NCBI RefSeq assembly: GCF_028561565.1
Contig: NZ_JAQQTE010000001.1
Location: forward strand, 1,381,481 to 1,445,480
Length of the DNA stretch: 64,000 nt
Source of the DNA: Gilvibacter sediminis
GTDB taxonomy: Bacteria; Bacteroidota; Bacteroidia; Flavobacteriales; Flavobacteriaceae
Direction: 5' to 3'
Each line of letters begins with the position of its first letter. The first letter of the stretch is position 1. Of the stretch, positions 36,395-44,457 are shown piece after piece. Made by a program: the position numbers and the translations under genes. The notes beneath the pieces were generated by a model. The model saw only the letters and a program-made list of their open reading frames with translations, had not been told where the DNA came from and made no database searches.

Positions 36395-38242
36395 ATGAAA
36401 AACGTATTCAAAATTTCACTAATTGCGCTACTTACAGTAACGCTATTTTCGTGTAACAATGACGACGATAACTCCAACCCGATAGACCCGGGAACTGAAG
36501 TTAGCATCGCCGAATTTGTTGCCAACAACGACGACTATTCTTCCTTAGAAGCTGCACTAGAGGTTGCAGGTCTAACAGAAACATTAAGTGCTGGTGAGTT
36601 CACTGTTTTTGCACCAAACAACGCTGCTTTTGAAGCATTCTTAAACGCACAAGGTTTTGCAGCTTTAGGCGATGTGCCTGTAGATGTTTTGACTAACATC
36701 CTTCTAAACCACGTAGTAACTGGAACTAACGAGTCTTCAGATCTTATTACTGGTTACGTATCTTCTTTAGCTACAGAGGCTACTTCTGGAGCTAACTTGA
36801 GCCTTTTCATCAACACTGCATCTGGTGTTAATGTAAATGGTGTTTCTAACGTAACCACTGCTGACATTGCTGCGACTAACGGTGTTATTCACGCTGTGGA
36901 CGCTGTGATCGGTGTTGCCAATATTACTACACAAGCGCTAGCGAATCCAGATTTCTCAATTTTAGTAGATGCTTTGATCGCTGCTTCTGACACTGATTTA
37001 GACTACGTAGCTCTACTATCTGGATCTACAAGTGCTCCTTTCACAGTGTTTGCGCCAACAAACGAAGCTTTTGTTGACCTACTGAACGCTTTAGGATTCG
37101 GATCTCTTGACGATGTGCCACAAAGCGCACTACGCACAATTTTGAACTACCACGTAATTGCTTCTGCAAACGTACGTTCAGGTGACCTGGAAGATGGACA
37201 AACTCCAACAACTTTTGAAGGATCAACTTTTGAGATCAGCCTAGACGCTGGTGCGCAAGTAATTGATGCTACTGGAGTACCATCAAACATTATCGCTGTT
37301 GACGTACAAACAGGAAACGGAGTGATTCACGCTGTAGATAAAGTATTATTGCCAATGGCAATTGCAGACGGAGCTGCTCCAACGCTAACAGGTTTGGCTT
37401 ACACAAACCCAGCTTTGACCAGCTTATTCGCTGCTTTGAAAATTACAGGATTGGATGCAGTACTTGCTGACTCAAGTGCAGATTTCACTGTATTCGCTCC
37501 AACAAACGATTCTTTCGCAGCTTTCTTAGATGCTGCTGGATTCAACAGTATTGATGAGGTTCCTGTTGAGGTATTGACTCAGGTAGTATTGAACCACGCA
37601 ATTAGCGGTTCTCTATTCGCTGCTGATCTAACAACTTCTTACGGAAACACACTAGCGACATTCGCTGATACTGATGCTAACTTGAGCATCTACATCAACA
37701 CAGACAGTGGAGTAACCTTAAACGGACAATCTTCAGTGATCATTCCAGACGTAACTGCTACTAACGGTGTAGCACACGTTGTTGACGCGGTGATCGGATT
37801 GCCAACTGTGGTAACGTTTGCTACAGCAGATGCTACTTTCGGAACACTAGTTACGGCTTTGACCAGAGATGATCAGCCAGATTTTGTAAGTGTTCTTTCT
37901 ACAGGAAACGGAACTGATCCAGCTCCATTCACTGTATTCGCTCCAACAAACGACGCCTTCGGTGATCTTTTGACAGAACTAGGAGCTTCAAGCTTAGATG
38001 ATATTGACGGTGCTACATTGACCGCTACCTTGAACACACACGTGATTGCAGGAGCCAATGTACGCGCAGAAGACCTTGTAAGTGGTACAGTAGGTACCCT
38101 AGGGGCAGATATTGAGATCGATGCTACTAACGCGACTATTACAGACTTAAATGGTCGTGTGGTAAACATCATCGTAACGAATGTGCAGGCAGCCAACGGT
38201 GTAGTTCACGCTATTGATAGAGTGATCTTACCAGAGCTGTAA
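36395..38242 (+). CDS. Lipoprotein with four fasciclin (FAS1) domains
   Basis: 615 residues from the ATG at 36395, chosen because it starts the signal peptide MKNVFKISLIALLTVTLFSC with Cys20 anchoring; an upstream frame extension would overlap the promoter. Four FAS1 domains follow (about 35-175, 176-325, 330-465, 466-615), each with the H1 box (FTVFAPNNAAF, FTVFAPTNEAF, FTVFAPTNDSF, FTVFAPTNDAF) and an H2 box ending in GVIHAVDxV. FAS1 domains mediate adhesion in many organisms. Domains 1 and 3 and domains 2 and 4 are most alike, suggesting a duplicated pair. A terminator follows. Confidence 0.93.
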   Translation: MKNVFKISLIALLTVTLFSCNNDDDNSNPIDPGTEVSIAEFVANNDDYSSLEAALEVAGLTETLSAGEFTVFAPNNAAFEAFLNAQGFAALGDVPVDVLTNILLNHVVTGTNESSDLITGYVSSLATEATSGANLSLFINTASGVNVNGVSNVTTADIAATNGVIHAVDAVIGVANITTQALANPDFSILVDALIAASDTDLDYVALLSGSTSAPFTVFAPTNEAFVDLLNALGFGSLDDVPQSALRTILNYHVIASANVRSGDLEDGQTPTTFEGSTFEISLDAGAQVIDATGVPSNIIAVDVQTGNGVIHAVDKVLLPMAIADGAAPTLTGLAYTNPALTSLFAALKITGLDAVLADSSADFTVFAPTNDSFAAFLDAAGFNSIDEVPVEVLTQVVLNHAISGSLFAADLTTSYGNTLATFADTDANLSIYINTDSGVTLNGQSSVIIPDVTATNGVAHVVDAVIGLPTVVTFATADATFGTLVTALTRDDQPDFVSVLSTGNGTDPAPFTVFAPTNDAFGDLLTELGASSLDDIDGATLTATLNTHVIAGANVRAEDLVSGTVGTLGADIEIDATNATITDLNGRVVNIIVTNVQAANGVVHAIDRVILPEL

Positions 38243-38278
38243 CTGTTCATATTTTAATTGTTTAGTTAGTTGATGAAA

Positions 38279-38320
38279 GCCGTCTCTGCCAAACTTCTAC
38301 AGGCAGGGGCGGTTTTTTTT
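38279..38320 (+). terminator. Terminator of the fasciclin gene
   Basis: CCGTCTCTGCC (38280-38290) pairs with GGCAGGGGCGG (38302-38312) with two or three G-T pairs, followed by eight T. Confidence 0.88.
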
Positions 38321-38376
38321 AGTGCTTTTTGAAGCAACCTTTTAGGGTGTTTTCGTACTAGTAGTAAAACCTAGTT

Positions 38377-39438
38377 ATGAAGCACTTTTTTCTTTTTCTC
38401 TTCGCCGCAGCGACCCTAAGCTGTGTGAATGAACCGCTCAATATTGATCCTGTTGCTCAAGGCGACCTTATTGAGGAATCTTCAGAACTCTTCCAATTCT
38501 TAGCTCAGATCACAGAGGATGAATCCGCTCAGACCAGTGTGACCTGTATTGACTTTATTTATTCCTTTGTCGTTTATGTATACGATGAAGAGGACGAATA
38601 CGTTTCGGCTACGCGTGTAGGTAATGATCTGCAGTTTTGGCAATTCCTTTTGAGTATTCCCGAGGAGCATTCCGTAGGCATCAGTTTTCCAATACAAGCT
38701 ACTTTAGACGATGGAACCCTCTTTGAGATCAATACTGCGGATGAGTTAGCCCAGAGCATTCAGGGGTGCATAACCGAAATTCAACAAGAGGTGCTCGGCG
38801 GTGTTGCAGAGGCTTTTAAGCAATGCGGATGGGAAGTAAGAGCCGCAGAAGGCAATGCGCCCGATCAATACGAATTCAGTGTTTTTGAAGTGACTCCGAG
38901 TGGTGGGGTAGTGTTCTACGATGCGGGATTAGGTTCTCCGGGAACCTGGATCTTTTATTTTATCGCCAATCAACTCCATATGAATATCAATCTTGACGGA
39001 GTCAATGATCCTATTGAGGAGAATTGGAATAAGGATTGGATCGTAACCTTTTACGGCGAGAATACCCTGCAGATCATGCGAGATGAGCTCACTTATGAGC
39101 TCAACAAGATCTGCGAACCGGAGATCTACTGTACTACCTTATTCTTTGAGGAATGTGTTTCTGATGATGACGATCCACTGCCGCCATTCACCGCAAATTT
39201 CGAATTTGAGAATTACAGCCGTTGCATTGGCCTGATCACAGAGAAGCCCTTAGAAGAAGGGTACAGTTTTGACTATTTTGAAACGGAGGCAGACGCAGAA
39301 GCCAACGTTAACGCCTTGCCGCAAGACGGATATACCAATATTGTAAATGCCCAAACAATCTACGTACGGATTACAGACCCGACTGATGTGGAGTTCGAGT
39401 TGGTGGAGATCACCATTTTGGCCTCGTTATGTGAATGA
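38377..39438 (+). CDS. Lipoprotein with Cys module and one adhesin-type repeat
   Basis: 353 residues, lipobox TLSC with Cys16. The part from Cys57 to Cys131 (CIDFIYSFVVYVYDEE ... SFPIQATLDDGTLFEINT) matches the second module of the 35,549 lipoprotein. The middle (about 140-260) is a beta-rich stretch without recognised family. The C-terminus (about 276-353) has SFDYFETEADAEANVNALPQ followed by YTNIVNAQTIYVRITD, the same pattern as the repeats of the giant adhesin at 59,806. No promoter is recognised in the 56 bases after the fasciclin terminator. Confidence 0.72.
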   Translation: MKHFFLFLFAAATLSCVNEPLNIDPVAQGDLIEESSELFQFLAQITEDESAQTSVTCIDFIYSFVVYVYDEEDEYVSATRVGNDLQFWQFLLSIPEEHSVGISFPIQATLDDGTLFEINTADELAQSIQGCITEIQQEVLGGVAEAFKQCGWEVRAAEGNAPDQYEFSVFEVTPSGGVVFYDAGLGSPGTWIFYFIANQLHMNINLDGVNDPIEENWNKDWIVTFYGENTLQIMRDELTYELNKICEPEIYCTTLFFEECVSDDDDPLPPFTANFEFENYSRCIGLITEKPLEEGYSFDYFETEADAEANVNALPQDGYTNIVNAQTIYVRITDPTDVEFELVEITILASLCE

Positions 39439-39460
39439 TTTTTTAAGAATCAGCCAAACG

Positions 39461-39489
39461 AAAAGACGACCCTCAGCGGTCGTCTTTTT
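39461..39489 (+). terminator. Terminator of the 38,377 gene
   Basis: GACGACC (39465-39471) pairs with GGTCGTC (39478-39484), with AAAA and TTTTT flanks extending the stem. Confidence 0.9.
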
Positions 39490-39502
39490 GCGTTTAAGGG
39501 GC

Positions 39503-39533
39503 TTGTCCAACTTCAGGCAAAAATGTACCTTTG
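39503..39533 (+). promoter_or_regulatory. Promoter of ffh, full consensus
   Basis: TTG (39503-39505), 20 bases, TACCTTTG (39526-39533): a complete match to the Bacteroidota housekeeping promoter. It places the transcript start near 39,540 and so rules out the upstream in-frame ATG at 39,523. Confidence 0.8.
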
Positions 39534-39552
39534 CCCTTTACCAATTTTAGCG

Positions 39553-40881
39553 ATGTTTGATAATTTAAGTGATAAGTTAGATAAAGCCTTACACGTGCTC
39601 AAAGGGCACGGTCAGATTACAGAAGTAAACGTGGCTGAAACCTTAAAGGAAGTACGCCGAGCGCTTTTAGATGCGGATGTCAACTACAAGATCGCCAAGG
39701 ACTTTACCAATACGGTTAAAGAGAAGGCCTTGGGTCAGAACGTATTGACTACTCTTCAACCGGGCCAATTGATGGTCAAATTGGTGAAAGATGAGCTTAC
39801 CGAGCTCATGGGTGGCGATGCCGCTGGAGTTAATTTGAGCGGAAACCCTTCTGTGATCCTCATGTCTGGACTACAGGGTAGTGGTAAAACGACCTTCTCT
39901 GGAAAACTCGCTAACTTCTTAAAGACCAAAAAATCTAAAAAACCTTTATTGGTTGCTTGTGATGTTTATCGTCCGGCGGCAATTGATCAGCTTCACGTTG
40001 TTGGAGATCAGATCGGGGTAGAGGTATATTCAGACCGCGGGAACAATGACCCAGTGTCTATTGCAACAGCGGCTATTGCTCACGCCAAATCCAACGGCCA
40101 CAATGTAGTTATTGTGGATACCGCAGGTCGTTTGGCAGTGGATGAAGAAATGATGACCGAGATCGCTAATGTACACGCAGCGATCAAGCCAGAAGAAACC
40201 CTTTTTGTGGTGGATTCCATGACCGGTCAAGATGCTGTGAATACAGCGAAAGCCTTTAACGATCGTTTGAATTTTGACGGGGTCATCCTCACCAAATTAG
40301 ATGGTGATACCCGTGGTGGTGCGGCCATCTCTATTAAGAGTGTGGTCAACAAACCGATCAAATTCATCGGTACGGGTGAAAAGATGGAAGCCATTGACGT
40401 CTTCTATCCTTCACGTATGGCCGATCGTATCCTAGGGATGGGAGACGTGGTGTCTTTGGTAGAACGCGCTCAAGAGCAGTTTGACGAAGAAGAAGCTCGT
40501 AAACTCCAAAAGAAGATCGCGAAGAACCAATTTGGTTTTGACGATTTCTTAAAGCAGATCCAGCAGGTAAAGAAAATGGGGAATATGAAAGACCTCATTG
40601 GAATGATCCCGGGTGCAGGAAAAGCATTAAAGGATGTAGATATTGATGACGATGCATTCAAGCACATCGAGGCCATCATTCACTCCATGACTCCAGAAGA
40701 GCGTTCCAATCCTGCACTGATCAACGCCAGCCGTAAAAAGCGCATCGGGAAAGGTTCAGGTACCTCGGTACAACAAGTGAACCAGCTGCTTAAGCAATTC
40801 AATCAGATGAGCAAAATGATGAAGATGATGCAAGGCGGTGGCGGTCGCAAGATGATGCAAATGCTAGGCAAACAACGATAA
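39553..40881 (+). CDS. ffh: Signal recognition particle protein Ffh
   Basis: Ffh, 442 residues, the GTPase that delivers membrane-protein ribosome complexes to FtsY and SecY. N domain (about 1-85), G domain with G1 GLQGSGKTTFSGKLA, G3 DTAGRLAVDEEM, G4 TKLDGDTRGGAA, and the Met-rich M domain at the end (FNQMSKMMKMMQGGGGRKMM). The ATG at 39553 is used because the promoter starts transcription after the upstream alternative. folD follows after 13 bases. Confidence 0.97.
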   Translation: MFDNLSDKLDKALHVLKGHGQITEVNVAETLKEVRRALLDADVNYKIAKDFTNTVKEKALGQNVLTTLQPGQLMVKLVKDELTELMGGDAAGVNLSGNPSVILMSGLQGSGKTTFSGKLANFLKTKKSKKPLLVACDVYRPAAIDQLHVVGDQIGVEVYSDRGNNDPVSIATAAIAHAKSNGHNVVIVDTAGRLAVDEEMMTEIANVHAAIKPEETLFVVDSMTGQDAVNTAKAFNDRLNFDGVILTKLDGDTRGGAAISIKSVVNKPIKFIGTGEKMEAIDVFYPSRMADRILGMGDVVSLVERAQEQFDEEEARKLQKKIAKNQFGFDDFLKQIQQVKKMGNMKDLIGMIPGAGKALKDVDIDDDAFKHIEAIIHSMTPEERSNPALINASRKKRIGKGSGTSVQQVNQLLKQFNQMSKMMKMMQGGGGRKMMQMLGKQR

Positions 40882-40894
40882 TACCTTTATACAT

Positions 40895-41770
40895 ATGATA
40901 CTACTAGACGGACGCAAGTGCAGTAATGAGATCAAAGATGAGATCAAAGAGCAGGTAGATGCTCTAAAGGCCAAAGGCCAAAAAGTACCGCACCTCGCAG
41001 CAGTCTTAGTAGGAAACGACGGAGCTTCGCTTACCTATGTGGGTAGCAAGGTTCGCGCTTGTGAACGCGTAGGTTTTGAATCTACTTTGATCCGTCTGGA
41101 TGAAGAGACCACAGAAGAGGTTCTTTTAAAAACCATTGAGAACCTGAACAATGATGACGAGATTGACGGATTCATTGTACAGCTTCCGCTCCCAAAGCAT
41201 ATTGATGAAGAAAAGGTCCTATTGGCTGTAGATCCAGACAAGGATGTAGACGGTTTCCACCCGACCAACTTTGGACGTATGGCCCTAGATATGGAGAGTT
41301 TTATTCCAGCCACGCCTTTTGGTATTATGGAATTGCTCCGCAGAAATGAGGTAGACACTCAAGGGAAGCATACTGTAATTATTGGACGCAGTCATATTGT
41401 AGGTCGCCCCATGAGTATCTTGATGAGTCGCAAAGGAAACCCTGGGAATTCAACCGTTACCCTAGCGCATTCCAGAACGCAAAATATTGAAGAGTACATC
41501 AAATCCGCAGACATTGTAATCTCTGCTTTGGGTGTGCCTGAATTTGTCAAGGCCGATATGGTCAAAGAAGGCGCTGTAGTGATCGATGTGGGAATTACCC
41601 GTGTTCCGGATGAATCCCATCCAAAAGGCTATGTCATCAAAGGAGATGTTGAGTTTGATGGGGTAAGTGCCAAGTCCTCACACATTACTCCGGTTCCTGG
41701 AGGTGTTGGTCCTATGACCATTGCGATGCTACTGCAGAATACCTTGCTAGCACGCGCTAGAAGAGCTTAA
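40895..41770 (+). CDS. folD: Methylenetetrahydrofolate dehydrogenase / cyclohydrolase
   Basis: FolD, 291 residues, interconverts methylene-, methenyl- and formyl-tetrahydrofolate in one-carbon metabolism. The catalytic Lys is in LTYVGSKVRACERVGF, the NADP-binding loop in VIIGRSHIVGRPMSILM, and the C-terminal signature is PVPGGVGPMTIAMLLQNT. Likely co-transcribed with ffh. Its coding end overlaps that of the convergent methyltransferase by four bases. Confidence 0.97.
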   Translation: MILLDGRKCSNEIKDEIKEQVDALKAKGQKVPHLAAVLVGNDGASLTYVGSKVRACERVGFESTLIRLDEETTEEVLLKTIENLNNDDEIDGFIVQLPLPKHIDEEKVLLAVDPDKDVDGFHPTNFGRMALDMESFIPATPFGIMELLRRNEVDTQGKHTVIIGRSHIVGRPMSILMSRKGNPGNSTVTLAHSRTQNIEEYIKSADIVISALGVPEFVKADMVKEGAVVIDVGITRVPDESHPKGYVIKGDVEFDGVSAKSSHITPVPGGVGPMTIAMLLQNTLLARARRA

Positions 41771-43389
41771 TCGCTTCCATTCTTGGTGAGGTAATTTATG
41801 CTCACCGTTGCCAATTCATTATTTGGATATTTAGAGAAATACTTGGCGTCGCTCTGTAAGCCTAAGCGTTCAATGACCTTGGTAAATACATCGAGTTCCA
41901 CAATAAACTGATCCGAAAAGCCATGTGTGGCATCATAAGCCGTAGCTGCCGTCTTACCTATATTTTTTGCTGTAATATTCGGATCCAAGGTGTGTAATTC
42001 AATCACCAAAAGCCCAAACTTTTCGATATAAGGCAGCCAGTCTGCCATATGCTCATAAAGGTTTTGTTCTACAGCACTGTTGCTGAGTTTTTCTCCCCGA
42101 TGCGCATAGGCTCCGGTACTGCTACTTTGATGCTTCGCTTCCTGTTTAGGGACCGACCAGGGTCTGTTGTGATCCAAAAAGGTACGTACGTTCAAAAGGT
42201 CGGCAAGCTCAATATCATAACTGGCTTGAATGTCTTTTTCTAGGGTTTCGGGGTCGGCAATATCGCCCCAAATTACTTTGGCCCAAATATCTGCCTTGAT
42301 CAAATTGGCTCGGGTCACTTTTAGCGCCGCTTTGTTGAAGTCCACTCCAACTAAAAACAAAGGATATTCTTCCAACATTTGCCCACGACGCGTGCGTTGC
42401 TCAATCACATCAAAAAGATGGATCAAAAAGGCTCCGTTCCCGCAGCCCATATCTAAGATTCCTTTAGGCTGTTGAGCAATGGGTTTATTAAAGAGTTCAA
42501 TGATAATCTCGTCAATCTTTTTAAAATAAGCTGAGTGCGCGCCACCACTGCCCCAAACGTTCATTTCTCTGTTTACGTGGATCTCTGGTGTATTGGGCAT
42601 ATCGCTGCGCAGTAAGGCGGCATTCCCGAACAAAAGATCATCCATTCGTCTAAAAGTTGGAAGGTAAGAAACGGTAACACCATAGGCCGTTGAACGTCGG
42701 GCAAAGAACAAACCTTTGTTGGTGAATTTATAATGCCCATTCTGTTTGCTAAACCAACCGATGTGGGTCAAAAAATCTAAGATTTTACTGAAGTTCTCCG
42801 GGTCTTCGTGGAACTCATCAGCCCCAAAGGAAGCCTCCATAAAGTATTTGTGGAACATTCCGTCCATGCCCAACATCACGGTAATGGGGCCCACTAAAAG
42901 TCCTTCTATATGTAATTTGATCTGTTGGTCAATTTCTTGTTCCGAGGCCGTTTTGCCGTTACCGTCATAATCGCCTTTCTCATAGCGCTTAAAGATTCTG
43001 TTTAAAGCAGCTATTGTTTCCAAGTCAAAACTGCGTGGATGAAACTCTTCTGCAGTCTGCAGAAAATCCACTACATCGCCATAGCGTAAAAAGGCCTTAA
43101 AAGCATAGTCACTTTTGTCGTTGCAGACAAGGCTAATGGATTCGGTTTCTGGATTGAGTGTATAGGTCAACCAACCTTGAGAAGCCAAAACCCGCAGGGC
43201 TACGTTCACATATCCCTCGTTACCTCCAACTTGAGCATTTAGGGCATCAAGCGTAGTAATCTGAAGTTCCAGGAGTTGGGTAAGAGCACCTTTCTGAAAT
43301 AGGGAATAGGCAACCGGAGCAGTGACAATACCGTCTAAATGACGGAACAGTTCACTGCGGTATAAGCGCTTTTCTTCTGCTGATAACAT
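41767..43389 (-). CDS. Large class I SAM-dependent methyltransferase
   Basis: 540 residues. The first part (about 1-290) contains winged-helix-like segments such as PVAYSLFQKGALTQLLELQI and DFLTHIGWFSKQNGHYKFTN, as in methyltransferases that use such domains for dimerisation and substrate binding. The Rossmann methyltransferase domain starts near residue 313 with GILDMGCGNGAFLIHLFDVI (motif I) and FLVGVDFNKAALKVTRANLI. The layout recalls AprA-type methyltransferases of natural-product pathways, but no biosynthetic genes are near. Substrate unknown. A TATATTTA box at 43406-43413 (minus strand) precedes it. Confidence 0.75.
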   Translation of the reverse strand: MLSAEEKRLYRSELFRHLDGIVTAPVAYSLFQKGALTQLLELQITTLDALNAQVGGNEGYVNVALRVLASQGWLTYTLNPETESISLVCNDKSDYAFKAFLRYGDVVDFLQTAEEFHPRSFDLETIAALNRIFKRYEKGDYDGNGKTASEQEIDQQIKLHIEGLLVGPITVMLGMDGMFHKYFMEASFGADEFHEDPENFSKILDFLTHIGWFSKQNGHYKFTNKGLFFARRSTAYGVTVSYLPTFRRMDDLLFGNAALLRSDMPNTPEIHVNREMNVWGSGGAHSAYFKKIDEIIIELFNKPIAQQPKGILDMGCGNGAFLIHLFDVIEQRTRRGQMLEEYPLFLVGVDFNKAALKVTRANLIKADIWAKVIWGDIADPETLEKDIQASYDIELADLLNVRTFLDHNRPWSVPKQEAKHQSSSTGAYAHRGEKLSNSAVEQNLYEHMADWLPYIEKFGLLVIELHTLDPNITAKNIGKTAATAYDATHGFSDQFIVELDVFTKVIERLGLQSDAKYFSKYPNNELATVSINYLTKNGSD

Positions 43390-43446
43390 AGAGCGGGATT
43401 TATAGTAAATATAAAGAAATACCCGCGCGCGCTGTTTTTCGAGGCG

Positions 43447-43872
43447 TTAATCTATTGCAAAAAGCTGAGAAAGATCTTTGAAGGCTTTGAATTCAAGGGC
43501 ATTTCCAGCAGGGTCTAAAAAGAACATCGTAGCCTGTTCTCCTGGTTCGCCTTTAAATCGAACATAAGGTTCAATGATGAATTCAATAGCTTCTGCTTGG
43601 AGTCGAGCAGCAAGCGCTTCAAAGTCTTCTAGAGTTAATACAACACCAAAATGCGGGACTGGAACCGCCTTGCCATCAACGGCATTGGTATGCAGATCAT
43701 CTGCGGATTTCTCTTTGTAGTGAATCACCAACTGGTGTCCGTAGAAATCAAAATCAACCCAGTGGTCGCTGCTTCGGCCTTCTTTACAACCCAGCAAGTC
43801 GCGGTAAAAACTGCGACATGCTTCTAGGTTGTGTACGGGTATAGCGAGGTGAAAGGGACGTAATTCACTCAT
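43447..43872 (-). CDS. VOC-family protein (glyoxalase/dioxygenase fold)
   Basis: 141 residues of the vicinal oxygen chelate superfamily. Paired beta-alpha-beta units are visible: [20 protein letters not shown] with a metal-ligand-type His at residue 8, [40 protein letters not shown], and the C-terminal [15 protein letters not shown] with a metal-type Glu. Substrate unknown. Its start overlaps the stop of the upstream lipoprotein gene by one base, so the two are probably translated together. Confidence 0.85.
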   Translation of the reverse strand: MSELRPFHLAIPVHNLEACRSFYRDLLGCKEGRSSDHWVDFDFYGHQLVIHYKEKSADDLHTNAVDGKAVPVPHFGVVLTLEDFEALAARLQAEAIEFIIEPYVRFKGEPGEQATMFFLDPAGNALEFKAFKDLSQLFAID

Positions 43873-44444
43873 TACTCTTCGCTATTATCTTCTTTGTCCC
43901 AACTCATCATCATGAATTTGAACTTAGCAGTTTCTGGGATCTGAGTCGCCTCTATTTTGTTGGAAGTGTAACGCAGACTTTCTGGTAGTTGGTCTTTGTC
44001 TATCACCACATAAACATCGGTCTCATTGAGGTTTACCACAACGGAACTCAAGGTTGAGTAAATGTCAGAAATGGTATAATTGTCCTTAATGGTTTTGTAG
44101 GTTCCATCTGCGCTCAATCCTTTAGCAGTCTTGTAGCGTGGATCAACAATGCGGATGGTTTGAATGGTGTTGGTATCGGCCTTTGGAGTGTGAGGAGTCA
44201 GTACCAAAAGGAGGCTTCCGGCCTTATCGTAGATCTCCACATCGCCACCGGCAACAAATTGATCTTCGGTAATTGCTATTTTAACCACAGAGTCTAAAGC
44301 AAATACAGAATCGAGCTCTTTTACTTGTACTGTTTTGCTGAGGTTTCCGATCTGACCTTGGTCGATCAAAAATGGATCTTTTTCTGTATTACAACTTACT
44401 ACGGTTAGCGCTACCACAGCGGCAGCGAGCCAAAAATTACGCAT
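43872..44444 (-). CDS. Uncharacterised lipoprotein
   Basis: 190 residues with signal [14 protein letters not shown], anchoring Cys18. The mature part is beta-rich ([20 protein letters not shown], then [13 protein letters not shown]) and ends [16 protein letters not shown]. No family recognised. It sits between the HerA-like ATPase gene (13 bases upstream) and the VOC gene (one-base overlap), so the three likely form one operon. Confidence 0.7.
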   Translation of the reverse strand: MRNFWLAAAVVALTVVSCNTEKDPFLIDQGQIGNLSKTVQVKELDSVFALDSVVKIAITEDQFVAGGDVEIYDKAGSLLLVLTPHTPKADTNTIQTIRIVDPRYKTAKGLSADGTYKTIKDNYTISDIYSTLSSVVVNLNETDVYVVIDKDQLPESLRYTSNKIEATQIPETAKFKFMMMSWDKEDNSEE

Positions 44445-44457
44445 GTTTGTCTTTTTA

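Noticed and set aside
38321..38376. Search for a FecI-type promoter before the 38,377 lipoprotein
   Set aside because: GGGTGTT is present but the second element is missing at the right distance; no promoter is claimed.
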